DNA of 64,000 nucleotides from Symbiodinium natans (GCA_905221605.1 CAJNDS010002250.1:419690-483689); one strand, 5' to 3'. Positions 38,503 to 49,515 are shown, numbered from the stretch's first letter. Translations and numbers: made by a program. Notes: generated from the letters alone by a model not told the origin.

Positions 38503-38870
38503 GCTTGCCAAGGCCACTAAGCACCGGCCATCAGGTCCTCGGCCAGGACCCCAAAAGTGGGGGCCAAGCTCGTAAGAAGACGTCTTGGAGGAAAACCTCA
38601 ATACAAGCAGAACACATGTGAGTAAATGCTTGTGTAACATGTTGGTAACAGTACTACTAATTGTGAAGATGTTTTAGAAATATTTTATAGTAGTGTGTTT
38701 CAATTTTTTGGTAGTACATCAGCAATAGTTTCGAGAGATTGTACTTTAACACTTCACAGTTTGAAGAAGTTAGCAATATGCTAGCAATAAATGTATGAAG
38801 AATATGAGTAACATTTTAGTATCAAGGAAGACTATCAGGCGCACCTTGCTGCTACTTTGTTCCCCGAGGT

Positions 38871-39216
38871 GTGGGCTGTGGTGCGAGCACCTCCATCTTT
38901 GCAAGGCCCGGAAACGGGGAAGCTTCCGCAAGATTCCGAAGGTTTTTGGTAACTTCCCAAGAGCCCATGAGAGCCCAAAAGAGGCGATGTGTGGACCTGG
39001 GCTTTGGCTTCGTGAGCGGTGTGGAGCCCACGGTGGTCGCGGGCGCCCTGGAGCGCTTCAAGCCGGACGTCACAGAACCGACCTCAGTGGGTTGTGGCCT
39101 TCAGACAGCGCGTGGAACGTTGCAGTTCGAACTGGGGCAGGTGCTGGTGCCCGACATCAGCGGCCAAGTTCCTGAGTCCTTAGCTGCTGGGGGCGGTCGG
39201 CAGTATGTGGTGAAGG
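38871..39216 (+). CDS. Candidate N-terminal exon (GCGAS-type) upstream of the kinase
   Basis: The open frame reads GCGASTSIFARPG, then after ~40 residues RCVDLGFGFVSGVEP, and ends YVVK before a GTGCTG donor-like sequence at about 39214. GCGAS resembles lipid-modified N-termini (MGCGAS) common in dinoflagellate signalling proteins, but the codon at 38871 is GTG, not ATG, so the true start is unresolved. It lies 3.7 kb upstream of the kinase glycine-loop exon on the same strand and could belong to that gene; no family is recognised. Confidence 0.4.
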
Positions 39217-39516
39217 TGCTGATGGCCTGTAGCATGACCTTCTGTTGATTGCGCAGTCTCTTCTGTGGTAGGTGGGCGCTCCGATGAAAGGAGCACCCTG
39301 GCCTGTCCGAGCCATAGCCTGTCAAAATCAAGCTCTTTTCGACTGCGCTGTTGCTGATATTATGCGTCCTGTCAGAAATGTCGCAAGTACACTGATCTGC
39401 TGTCACAGGGCCATGTTGGCAATAAAGTCATAGAGCCCTTCAGGAGTTTGCGCCCATCTGGCTGCAGCAGGCACGGGACGAGAGCACAAATTTGACAAAG
39501 GTCCCGGAGAGTTGAT

Positions 39517-39562
39517 CCCTAAACCCTAAACCCCAAACCCGAAACCCTAAACCCTGAACCCT
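39517..39562 (-). repeat. Telomere-like tract (CCCTAAA)n
   Basis: Six CCCTAAA-type units with single-base variants (CCCTAAACCCTAAACCCC, AAACCCTGAACCCT). Confidence 0.85.
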
Positions 39563-40348
39563 CATAGAAGCCGTATTCCACGGTGGAGGCGAATAGCCGC
39601 GTCGCCATTTGCAAAGCCTCCGGGGAGGAGGTCTGGCACGTGCTGGGATTTTTCTGCTCTCTGCTCTCGACCTTTGGCAGCCTTGGGCTTCGCTGAAAAA
39701 CTCCTCGTTTGCAGGTGGGTGCAGAGCTTGTGGCTGTAGGGAAAGACGAGACAGCTTTGTCGCTCCGCCGTCACCTAAGTGTGTAGGCTTCTTTGAGTTG
39801 CTTTGTGGTGTCCCCTGGTCATCTTGCCACAGCTGAGGTGCAAAAAATGCTTTGGCTGCGGCCAGACTTCTGAAAGTTCTCCTGGAGGAGGGTGAAGGCT
39901 GTGCCGCCAGATGTATCAGAACACTCTACAGCCCAAAGCCTTAAAGTGGAGCTCGCAGCCAGCCATACTGGACAGCCAAGTGTCTAAACCTCAGACTGAG
40001 CCCTTAGCACCCAGTCCGGGTACGCCATGTGGCAATGACCTGGATACCAGCTCTCTAGCAACTCTAGCATGCTGCCTAATGCGTTAATACGCATGATCTC
40101 GCACGCTGGTGAGAAGGCTTGCGTAGAACAGAAGCGGCTCCTGGCAGCTCGCGAGGCGCATTGCCAAAGCTCGAGCCGGCAGCCGCGGTTCAGAAAGAGG
40201 CGTGGCAAACTTTGCGGGAGTCTTTTGTGAGTCAGACAGCGCTGGCAATGTTTCTGTTGAGTTTGACATGCTATGTGGAAGAGTCAGCATGGTGAGAAGA
40301 CTCATCAGCAGGGTTTATAGCAGTTTGTCCTTGTGAACGCAGGCCCCG

Positions 40349-40657
40349 ATGCGAATCGACTTGAGTTGGGACGAGGTCACTTTGTCTTTTGTCTCTTTTC
40401 GCAAGGCTGAATTCTCGTCTTGTGAGCCTTGGCGGCAGGATTCCGTGGACCGTTTCATCCGCGCGTACCTCTTCCCTCCGCATGATCCTGCAGCCGCTCC
40501 CTCTGGAGTTATCTCCGGAATCTCGTTTGCGAGCCTGTGTGCCAAGATGGGCGAAGGGATCACAGGCTTTGAATGCCTTTTGCGCTTGAAGGTCGTGGAA
40601 GTTCCGACCAAGAAAGACACCTACTTCATCGAGAACATGGAGCTGCTAAGCTTGTGA
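40349..40657 (+). CDS. Exon-like open frame, unassigned
   Basis: ATG 40349 (or a splice acceptor at CGCAG 40337-40341) opens 102 codons ending TAG-free at TGA 40655-40657, with protein-like blocks DEVTLSFVSFRKAEFSS and GFECLLRLKVVEVPTKKDTY. No family is recognised. It is on the same strand as the downstream kinase exons. Confidence 0.4.
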   Translation: MRIDLSWDEVTLSFVSFRKAEFSSCEPWRQDSVDRFIRAYLFPPHDPAAAPSGVISGISFASLCAKMGEGITGFECLLRLKVVEVPTKKDTYFIENMELLSL

Positions 40658-40859
40658 TTATATTGAATGTTGAGCTCGTTCTTCAGACCGTCGTTTGTGC
40701 AACTGAAGCGGCGCTAGAGACCGGGCCATAGTTTCGAGCAATCTCCGAGGCAGTTCAACGACTTTCGCATGAAGGTACGCCATGCCTCCACAGCCTTGTG
40801 CCATTGCCAGAAAAGAGAGGTCTTGACTCGGACACGCATGCGGGATGTTTGCAGAGCCA

Positions 40860-41115
40860 GGTCCTGGAAGAGGGTGTCCGAGACGACTTCACGAATCGAA
40901 GTTATGCGGCAGACACGCTGCTGCCTAAACCAACTGAGCGGTCCTTGTCTTGGCGATGCTTCGAGAATTCAACAACTCTGTGAGGCATTGGTACTCTAAC
41001 GTTGGTGGCAGCATCGTGAAGATGGGTGATTCCGACATCCACATGCCGCTGAAGACCTCAGACAAGAAGCACAAGGCTCCCCGGAGCCGTCACGCCGTCA
41101 TCATCACCGTCACTG
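40860..41115 (+). CDS. Exon-like blocks upstream of the kinase domain
   Basis: Protein-like stretches in two frames: LEEGVRDDFTNRSYAADTLL (after a CAG at 40859) and LREFNNSVRHWYSNVGGSIV. The latter resembles helix-loop patterns preceding EF-hand-like repeats in dinoflagellate proteins, but no calcium loop is present. A frame change between them implies a short intron or an error. Confidence 0.35.
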
Positions 41116-41137
41116 TCAAACTCATGTCATGTGTATA

Positions 41138-41355
41138 CATTATATATATATATATATATATCTATATATACATCTATATCTATATCTATATCTATATCTA
41201 TATCTATATCTATATCTATATCTATATCTATATCTATATCTATATCTATATCTATATCTATATCTATATCTATGTATAGATAGAAAGATATATATATATA
41301 TATATACACATATGACTCAGGTCATGCATGCATACATATATATATATATACACAT
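41138..41355 (+). repeat. (TATATC)n and (TA)n microsatellite
   Basis: About 20 TATATC hexamers between 41170 and 41270, flanked by TA and TATACA runs. It creates spurious Tyr/Ile and Asp/Ile frames. A shorter related ATACAT tract lies at 42258-42330. Confidence 0.95.
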
Positions 41356-41379
41356 GCTACATGTGTATTTTACATACAG

Positions 41380-41716
41380 ATATTGTAAATACTCAGGTAC
41401 ATGCGGAAAGCTACAAGACAAGGATGCTGCCAGGCCATCATCCCCGGGGCCGCACTCGGTGCCCGAAAGAAGCTGCGGATGAACGAGCCGCTCATAGGGT
41501 CGCAGCCTCTGTCGAGTGCCCACACGTTCCACGTGTTCACATGCCGGACTGCGCCCTGGGCTTCTTGCGGCCGGCTCGAGGCCGAATGCCGAGCGCTACT
41601 GCAGTGGGGCGTTGGCCTCCGGTTGGATTGGCCTGGTGCCGAGAGTGGCTGATTCGTTCCGTGGAGTTCTTCGTGTCCGAGCCAGGAAAGATGCATAGGC
41701 TGAAGATGCGGTAGTA
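41380..41716 (+). other. Exon-like block, frame uncertain
   Basis: Two overlapping plus frames (41328-41714 and 41401-41652) contain protein-like segments (CREWLIRSVEFFVSEPGKM and RLEAECRALLQWGVGLRLDW). One may be an exon of the gene that ends in the kinase domain. Confidence 0.3.
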
Positions 41717-42938
41717 TAAGACTGCGCCAGTCTATTCATGTCCGAGAACTAGGGAAGGTTAGGCCAGAGGACTTGGCAGCAATGCTTCGCCCCATCTTCG
41801 CCTTTGCAGCCGTTTCTCAGAACTCCAAACAAACATGCACTCCTAGAAGCAATGCAAGTTTCAGCTGAGGTTTAGGGAATTAAATCATGAGATGCAATTT
41901 CTTGCAAGCAAGTGTTCGAGACACGTGATATTGTACTTCTTTTGAAGCATTGTGTCGGCTCGTCAACCTACTGTACCAACAGCCAAGATTCTTGCAGCTT
42001 TGTGCATACATTCGCAACCGGGCATGGCCGTGTGTCCACAAACCAGTGGCGACTGGGCCAACAGTGGGGGTAACTGATGCAATGATGGTGTATGCTCTCG
42101 CTGGCGTGTGCAATATCATACATGTTTCTATAATATCTGATGTATCAAATACATCATAACGGTTATTCCCCAGGCAGTCTACTGTTGGGGTTCTAAATTC
42201 ATTCAAAGATTACCGACATTCTGAGAACTGTTGCCGGGTTCCTGGGATCCCTAGATGTCAATATACATATGTATATATATATATATGTATACATACATAC
42301 ATATACATATACATAGACATATGCATATGCATATGCTTATGTGTATAATATTCTATATACATTGGGCGATCGATCACCGACTGTTTCTTGTTCCGTTTTT
42401 AGGCTTGGCAGCCTGTGCCTCCGTGTGGGCCTCGCGTGGGCTGGGAGGTGCGGCATGGGATTCACGCACGGCTTCTCTGCTTTCAGCTTGCCATTCGCAG
42501 CCTCAGACGGACTGAGTTGCAGGCTTCCTGGCTGTACGTTCAGGACTCCTCCTCAGCATCCGATCAGCGACTTCAGAGATTCAATGTATCCAATTCGGTG
42601 CCTTGCGCATGCTCCATCCTCTGCTTAAATGCTTAGCAGCTGCTTTGCTGCTTTCATTGCTCAGGACGTCAGCCATTCGCTGCCTTAAAGCAACCTCGGC
42701 CTCGATCCCTCGCAGAGTTTGAGGCGGCCAGTTGCATTTGCGATTTGCCAGTTTAGGAACCAGCTGCTTGCACAAGCTTGGTGACTGTTTGCTTGATTGT
42801 TGGATGTTCATCTGCTTTTGTGTGCCTTCTCGCTCATTCTTTCTTCCGCTGCGTATTTTCTGCTTCGTGCTCTGACTGGAGTTGCTTTAGACTTCCTGGG
42901 TATACATTGAACACGCTCCTCGCGTGGTGACCTTGCAG

Positions 42939-45900
42939 GTTGATTTCGAATCTCCCATCGGACGAGGAGCTTGCTCAGTTGTTTTTGCCACTGCACCGCA
43001 TTTCATGACTTACAACGTCGGTGACATGACTGGTTAAATAGTTGTTCTGAGGCTGGCAAGCACAGAAGCACAAACTTCGATGTGGCCGTGAAGGCCTGCA
43101 GCCGTGGCCACTTAAACGTACTTGTGTGCGCCGTTGATCGAGTTGCAGCTACGAGTTCAGTACAAGTGTCAAGTGCATCATCGTAAATCGAGGGTTGCTA
43201 GGAAGCTGTGTGGTTGCAGTGGGATTGCAGATGAAGAGCTGGGGTGTGCAGACAAGTCAAGCCTCTCCAGCTGGGTTGCTTCAGAAGAGGATCGCAGACA
43301 TGGTGAGACAACTTTGATACAACATTTTGAGGGCAGAAATTTCGGACGTTGCGAAGCTTAGAAGTTGTCGCGAGGTGATGAGCACGGCCATGCCCACTGA
43401 GACCGGGGCCCTGCCAGTTGCTTCAGGCGACAACTCACGAAGCAACCGAATATGACCACTCGCATGCCCACCTGCAAGTACATCAAGTTCAAACCTTGCC
43501 ATGAGTCCTTAATTGTAAACGCTTGCGCGCGCCGCCTCGGCAGCCGGGCCGGCCCCAGGACAGGAAAGGAGGGTTTCGCAAAAAAAGGGGAGGAAGGGCA
43601 GCGGGGTTAAAGGGGGGGGGGTGGGGGGGGGGGGGGGGGGGGGGGGGGTGGAGGGGGGTGGGGGGAGGGGAGGGGAGGGGGGAGGGGTGGGGGGGGTGGG
43701 GTCACTCCCCTGTAGGAAGATGGACAGGCGGGACCCTCCACGGCATCGGTTTGCAGCTCCTCCAAGCGATTGGGGGGGCTCCCCAATCGCACAGGGGGGG
43801 GGGGGGGGGGTGGCGTCACAAAATTTTGCATGGGGGGAAGGTTTGGGTTAGGGGGAAGGAGGCCCGATCCGGGTCTGCTTGTTCCAGATGCTTCTCGGCA
43901 GGAAGCCGAGGCGAATGTCCATATTTCCAGCCAGGTATTCGCAACGAACGAAAAGCCTTCGATCACCTGCTTGAAGGCGGTGCGTTTCTGGGAAGGGGCC
44001 ACTCGGGCCGCACCTGGTCATCCTTTGCTGCATTTAGCCATGCTTCTCGAGGCCCGGCGGACCCTCACGTCGTGGAGCTGGTGGGTCCACTCCTAAGCAC
44101 ACGCAGCCGGGCGCCGCCGAGCGCAGCCGAGCGCAGCTTTCTTGTCTTCTTCGTTTTCTTCGTTTTCTGTGCTCGTCTTTCAGATCTTCGGGCAACTGCA
44201 GGTCGGTTTGATGGTCTCGGCAGCGAGGTCGGTGATCTGGGCTTGGAAGTGCGGCAGGTGTGGGTTGTGTGCTGGGGCAAAGAAGCGATCGCAGACCCAT
44301 CCCTTGGGCATCTGAGAATGCTGCCTGCCACGAAATGGTGAAAAGCATTCCTAAAGTGAATATCGCAGCTGCCCATCCCTGCAGGAGGAGCAAGTGCACT
44401 ACTTCGTCACCGAGCTTCTGACAGGAGTGTGCGAATCTGATTTGCTAGCCGCATTAACCACACGATGAAGACGTGTTCGACGAATGCTTGCAGGAGGCTC
44501 CTTGGAAGACTCCCTGCAGCAAGGTAGCATGGAGGAGGCGACAGCGCGGCAAATCATCAGGCACGATGTGCATGATAGACTTGGAGTCGTTTTGCTAAGC
44601 AAGGTGTTGTTCGCATACAGGCACGCATTCCTCATAGTAGGGCTTTGTGCGATCTCTCTCTCTCTCTCGCTCTCTTTCCCCCCTCTTTTCTTTCTCTTCT
44701 TGTGTCTCTCGCTGCCTAAAGCCGGCCAAAGTTCAGATTAGATGCGAGATGTGTGGCAGGAGCGTCTGTCAGGGGTTGGCCAACCTTCATGAGCAAGGCT
44801 GGAGGGCTATGCCGTCCAAAAGCACCCCCAAACCCCCTGCTGAAGTATCAGCCTACTACACCCTGCCTAAGCCTCTCTTAAAACCCCCCTAAAAAGCCAC
44901 CCACAGCCACCCCTAAAACCCCCCCAAAAAGCCCCTAAGCCTCTCACAACCCCCAAAAGACCCTTGAATCACCTTCGGGGCAGGCATCGTACACCGGGAC
45001 CTGAAGCCCGGGAACGTGCTCTTCAGCAGGGACGGGCAGGACGAAGAGCGTTTGGGGTTTGGGGTTTGGGGTTTCTGGGTTTAGGGTTTAGGGTTTAGGG
45101 TTTCTGGGTTTAGGGGTTTAAGCGTGGAAGGCTGAACGCCAGACATGGTATGCGGACATGCTTTCCCAAAGACGACCCCAACACTTCTCAAAACGAAGCA
45201 AACCAGAGCCAGCCGAACACAAGCCAACCAAACCCCTCGGAGATCAGCTCTTTCCGGATACAACATCGTCGAACAACACATCGTGTTGACAGGGGCACCT
45301 GCCAGATCGGAAAGAAGATGAAGGATACAGTGATCGTTTCTTGTATGTCGGAGGACAGGCACCTCCTTTTTGGCATTCCCAGCGCTTGTTACTCTTGGAA
45401 TCCTAGTTGTGCTCTGTGCGAGCGTGGTGGAAGGGCGAGTTGTGGTTCCCACAGGCCCAAGGAGCCCAAGCCCTGGCCGGCGAGGTATCTTCATAGCGAT
45501 GAGCTAGGGTGGCAGGCGTGTTGAGCGGTTTGGCCGTAGCAGTAAAGGCAAGAAAGCCAAGAATCATCACAGAACTAGGAACAGTACAGCAACAAGAAGC
45601 AGACAATTTGTCGAAAGTCCCAGCTCCGTTTGCGGCAGCTACAGGATCCCAAGTTGATCGACTTCTCACATGCTGCCCTGGTCAGAGGCGACGAGGCGCC
45701 GGGGCTTAGGGTTTAGGGTTTAGGGTTGAGGTTCAGAGGCCAGGGTTTTGGGGTTTCGGGGTTGAAGGCTTTAGTTTTGGTCAGATTTGATCAGCCAACC
45801 CTAAACCCTAAGCCCTAACCCCTCAACCCTAAACTAGGCCCGAGGCCCTAAGCCCGAAAGCCCTAAGCCCGAAAGCCCTAAACCCGATAAACCCTAACTG

Positions 45901-47770
45901 GGGGTGGGGCAGACTGTCCTTGGCTTGTCAGCCAGACAGAGACGGCACTCTTCGGGAGCTATCGGTATCTCTTCATATCACCCACCCCCAACAGGCTTTC
46001 CTAAATTAAACCTTTCAGTTGTTTCATGAAGTCGTTTTTTTGTCTTCACTCACCCCATCTTGTCATTGATCAGGGTCATGACTAATAAATTAACCTTCTA
46101 AATATACTAAACCCCAAACCACCCTGGTCGCAGCTCTCGGGAGGGGGGGGGGGCCAGGTTGGGAGGTTGGGAAGCTTAGGGTTTTTCGCAGCTCTGAACA
46201 AGAGCTGCTTGCGGGGTTGGGGTCGGGGGGGAGGCAGGTTGGGAGGTTGGGAAGCTTAGGGTTTTTGGTGAGTGAATTGCAAGGGGCTAGGCCTGGGCTT
46301 GAAGGGCGCAGGTTGCAGGCATTGCTTTTGACCTGGGGCCCAATAATATTTCTTCATTCGTTTCGTATATGTAATTGAAACGCTTGCGCGCCGCCTCGGC
46401 AGCCGGGCCGGTCTTTTGAAAAGGAGGAAAGAGGGCCTCAAAAACGGTCCCAGGGGTGGTCTGGAGCTCCTCCAAGGAAAGAGGCGTCAACAAATTTTGG
46501 TGGTTGGGAAAGGGAGGAGACCGGATCCGTGTCTGCTTGTTCCAAACGCTTCTCGGCAGGAAGCCGAGGCAAATTGGTATTCTAATGATTATTCGAATCA
46601 AATAGATAAGTACTTTCGTTTTGAATCAATATTGTATATCAACCGTCATCATTCATTATTCCATGAGATTTTCCCTATGCATCACACTGCGCGTGCGCCA
46701 ACGTGCTAAAGCATGCTGTTTGGTTCCACAGCCCCGCGACCCTCCACTGCCCGATGCCCGCACACTGAAGGTGTTTCACTTGTGTGTGTGGATATGTGAT
46801 GTGCAGGAGATACTGACCGGCGAGCTTGGCACGAGAGGTTACGTAGCTCCAGAGGTCGGGGGCCCGGATTGCTGAAAGCAGGTCATTGAGGGTTTGGGCC
46901 TTGTTCTGCTGATGCTCAGGTGCTCTCTGAACGGCCCTATGGGAAGAAGTGCCCCTTGCCTGAGCCAGCGAGACACATCGTTAAATGGACCTTAGTGCCA
47001 CCCATGTGCAAGCCCGCACTGAAGAGTCCATCCTCTCCGAAAAGCCAAAAGCATCCAAGACCCAAAGCATCAGGTGATGTGTTCTCTCTTGGCTGCACAG
47101 TGCACGCACTGCTCAGCGGTCGACCCCCACGAAGGCAGGGCACACAGATGGCAGGGAGTTCTAGCAAAGTTCCAGGCAGTTCTCAGTCTTCTGAACCAGT
47201 TTGTCAGTGCATGACGCAAGGCATGTGCGGTTTGGCTTTATCCAGCAGTTGTGCGAGCCCTGGGTTGAGAAGATTTGAGCAGTTCCGGGCGCCGAAAGGC
47301 GCCGTTTTCCACGCATTCAATGCTCCTCTGCGGAGTTCAGGCCGAGCTCGGTCTCGGAGTCCGCGCGCCGCTTCGTGAAGGCGGGGAGGAAGGAAGCTGA
47401 AGCACGGATCCAATGCGAGATAGTGGAGCCATGTGGAGCCCTTGTAGCTTTCATTGGGTTCTTTGGGCTCTTTGTTCCCCACCCTCGGTGTGGGGTTCGC
47501 TCATCCCTGGAGTGCCCAACCCCAGAGTGTCCCTGCAATGCCCAGCCCGAGAGTGTCCCTGGAGTGCCCAACTCCAGCGTGTTCCTGAATTGCCCAAGCT
47601 TACAGTGTCCCTGGAGTGCCCAAAGTATCTCTACCCAGAGAGGGTGGGGATGTTCGATGATGTTCGAAGCAAAATTATTCGTAAAAAAACACATGTTTGT
47701 GGAGATTGCAAGGCGCTCCTGACCGTTGACCCCAAAAGCCGCCCCTCGGCAAGAGAGGCGCCCTGTGGGT
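42939..47770 (+). CDS. Multi-exon Ser/Thr protein kinase gene (kinase-domain exons)
   Basis: Short plus-strand exons spell a kinase catalytic domain in order: glycine loop IGRGACSVVFA (from 42939); VAVK lysine (codon 43091); helix-C-like KAFDHLL (~43950); strand-4 DPHVVEL (to 44080); hinge EEQVHYFVTELLTG (44385-44424); GSLEDSLQQG and ARQIIR (44494-~44562); VCQGLANLHEQG (~44762-44805); HRD loop IVHRDLKPGNVLF (44993-45045); GTRGYVAPE (46808-46853); VLSERPYGKKC (46921-~46953); DVFSLGCTVHALLSGRPP (~47073-47130); and LLTVDPKSRPSARE (~47717-47760). Joining the exons restores an uninterrupted kinase when introns with GT, GC or GA donors and AG acceptors are removed. The overall type is CAMK/CDPK-like. 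The DFG exon was not found; it may lie between 45050 and 46800, where telomere-like repeats and unplaced DNA occur. The start and stop of the whole gene are unresolved; upstream blocks from 38871 may belong to it. Confidence 0.8.
43516..43916 (+). mobile_element. MITE-like intron insertion, copy 1
   Basis: Starts AAACGCTTGCGCGC, CGCCTCGGCAGCCGGGCCGG and ends CTTCTCGGCAGGAAGCCGAGGCGAAT, with short inverted termini CGCCTCGGC/GCCGAGGCG. The inner part contains GGATCC-like GATCCGGGTCTGCTTGTTCCA, shared with copy 2, and a huge G-rich expansion (43610-43710). It encodes nothing convincing. Confidence 0.65.
43610..43811 (+). repeat. Extreme G tracts (G-quadruplex-prone)
   Basis: Within 43610-43705 almost every base is G, with single T or A interruptions, and a second run of about 19 G lies at 43793-43811. 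The plus strand has dozens of G4 runs. It sits within the MITE-like copy in the kinase intron. Confidence 0.95.
44645..44720 (+). repeat. Polypyrimidine (CT-rich) tract in kinase intron
   Basis: TCTCTCTCTCTCGCTCTC followed by CCCCTC/TTCTC words, in the intron between the QIIR and VCQGLANLHEQG exons; probably a simple-repeat expansion of the pyrimidine tract. Confidence 0.8.
44820..45124. repeat. Telomere-like tracts around the HRD exon
   Basis: Upstream of the HRDLKPGN exon are CCCCTAAAAAG/CCCCCAAAA variants (44820-44960). Directly downstream is GGTTTGGGGTTT then (TTTAGGG)n (45050-45120). The exon therefore sits between C-rich and G-rich telomere-like repeats. Confidence 0.8.
45150..45700 (+). 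other. Kinase intron or unplaced exon DNA
   Basis: Open frames such as 45509-45709 (KARKPRIITELGTVQQQEADN) vaguely resemble the strand before DFG (xPRIIxFG), but the DFG triad itself is absent. It could be a degenerate or alternative exon; it is more likely chance. Confidence 0.25.
45703..45897. repeat. Head-to-head telomere-like repeats
   Basis: A G-strand tract (TTAGGGTTTAGGGTTTAGGG and decayed units, 45703-45768) is followed after ~30 bases by a C-strand tract (AACCCTAAACCCTAAGCCCTAA, then CCCTAAGCCCGAAAG units, 45796-45897). Confidence 0.85.
46120..46275 (+). repeat. Direct duplication with GGGAAGCTTAGGG
   Basis: A ~75-base unit (CGCAGCTCT..., G run, GGTTGGGAGGTTGGGAAGCTTAGGGTTTTT) occurs twice, near 46130-46185 and 46205-46267. 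Confidence 0.7.
46378..46573 (+). mobile_element. MITE-like intron insertion, copy 2
   Basis: Shares both ends with 43516-43916 (GCTTGCGCG, CGCCTCGGCAGCCGGGCCGG at the left; TCTGCTTGTTCCA and CTTCTCGGCAGGAAGCCGAGGC at the right) but lacks the G expansion, and is ~195 bases long. Confidence 0.65.
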
Positions 47771-47838
47771 TGCCAAGGGGGGGGTGGTGAGACACGGGTT
47801 GAGCCAATGCGTTGTTCCTGGCGAGTCATCCTCGCGTT

Positions 47839-48426
47839 TCAACTCATCGTCGTGATTTGTGGACAGGCCTTGGCGGAGAGTTGGCTGCAGGACTGGGAGA
47901 TGGGGTACCTGTAGACACACCCGCAATCGAAAGAAATGTAGGGGGGTGGAGAGGAGCAGAGTTGATCAGAGATAGGGTCTGCATGGGCGAGTGCACACAC
48001 TGAAGTTTCCGCTGTAGAGCAACCGCATGTTTGGAGGAGTGATGCCTGGCACCTTGAATGCAGCAAGTGCTGCTTTAACACGGTTGCGGGAACAGGGGTT
48101 CCCAAGTTGAAGTCATCCTCGTCATAGCTCCTTTTCATCTCCTGCTGGCCACGTTGCATCTGCTTTTGCAAGCGAAGCTTTTTGGATGCACGGCTGCAAG
48201 GCAGTGCGCTGTTGCCAAGCTGAATCGCAAACGGACGCACCTTTACCAAACAAGGCTTGTGCATGGAAATCACCTCCATGAATGCAGCACTTTGTTCACA
48301 GGTTAGACTGTACTTGCAAGTCATGTAGACGCACGTGGGCAAGGAGGGGTGAGGAGGAGGGACGATTGATGAATGAGGACAACCGAGGCCGACTCTGACT
48401 ACGATCATGCTGAATGCGTGGGCCAT
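47839..48426 (-). other. Minus-strand open frame, unassigned
   Basis: The 195-codon minus frame has a protein-like centre (HKPCLVKVRPFAIQLGNS and QMQRGQQEMKRSYDEDDF) that may be one exon of a minus-strand gene; the ends look non-coding. No family is recognised. Confidence 0.3.
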
Positions 48427-48728
48427 GTGTCACGGGAGCACGAGCACTCCGCTCCGAGGGGGCAATCTCACAGCCCATGTGCCACATCGACAGAACCATG
48501 TGCCAACACTTCGACATAACGGGCAAAATAACACACTCAACCAAGGCCGGGGGAGGGGATCAGTAGAGGGGTGCCTACGGACAAAAGCTTCTCTTAGTGC
48601 GCCCACGAATGCTTGGGCAGGGCTTGACGACTCTCCAGACTGAAGATGGTAGCATGCGGCCGCGACGCCGATGTGTGGCACATGTTGTGCAAGTCGACCA
48701 TGCCTGCAGACATGACGTCAGCAGGCCA

Positions 48729-48836
48729 TGCAGTCGCAGTCGCAGTCGCAGTCATCGTCGCATCGCAGTCACAGTCGCAGTCGCAGTCGCAGTCGCAGTC
48801 GAGGTCGCAGTCATCGTCGCAGTCGTAGTCATCGTC
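48729..48836 (+). repeat. (CAGTCG)n microsatellite
   Basis: About 18 CAGTCG/CATCGT hexamers, interrupted by ACAGTC and GAGGTC variants. Confidence 0.95.
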
Positions 48837-48839
48837 GCT

Positions 48840-49414
48840 TTGCATGATTGCGTGACAGGTCTGCAGGCTTCATGGTACTCGGTCTTTCCGGTAGATCCGA
48901 AACATTGTTGATGTTGTGCCGTGGGCGTCAAGTAGCAGGGAAGTACAAGTTACAAGTTGATGTGATGTTCAGACCGGGTTCTGAAGCTCACCAAAAACGC
49001 TCTGCATGTTGACATCGTGAGGCCATGCTAAGGCGTTGGAAGGTCGTTCGGGTTCAGACCTGTCCAAGCCTGCGTGTGGATGACAGCTCAGGCTGGAGAA
49101 GATCTCAAAGGCCAAATCGGCGTCTTGGTGTTGTAGTCACTTTAGTCTGGAAGATTCAAGTTAAGACAGCTCAGTAAGCATCATCGCACGCGACTCTTCC
49201 AGAACTCCCAATCTCCTGTAGATAAGTTTGAGCTGCCTTCGTGTTTGTACAGATCCCAAAGCACTTGGGCAGCACCAAAATGCCTGATGTCGAGAAGCAT
49301 CTGCGACAGCGTCCGGCGGATTTCGTTGAGAGGCGCTGCTGCAGGCTCTTCTATCTGACGGCGCGAAAGTGCATCAGTCAGACAATCCAGATTCGGCGGG
49401 GTGTGGAACCCATT
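48840..49414. other. No firmly supported gene
   Basis: A short plus frame at 49241-49432 (PDVEKHLRQRPADFVERRCC) is weakly protein-like. Nothing else is seen. Confidence 0.3.
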
Positions 49415-49415
49415 T

Positions 49416-49515
49416 GGGGTTTACGAAAATGAGGTACCCTCTAAAATAGTCCCCAAATAGTAGGATTCCTTACAATAAGGACCCCAATAAGGTACCCCTA
49501 TTTTCGGAAACCCCC
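49416..49515 (-). mobile_element. Small palindromic MITE, copy 1
   Basis: A 100-base unit with near-perfect inverted ends: GGGGTTTACGAAAATGAGGTACC at the left pairs with GGTACCCCTATTTTCGGAAACCCC at the right. The centre is CTACTATTTGGGGA-like in the complement. It is repeated in opposite orientation at 51442-51531. Confidence 0.8.

Noticed and set aside
45509-45709. KARKPRIITELG as the kinase DFG strand
   Set aside because: Asp-Phe-Gly itself is absent and no splice joining to the HRD or APE exons restores the frame; kept only as a weak candidate.
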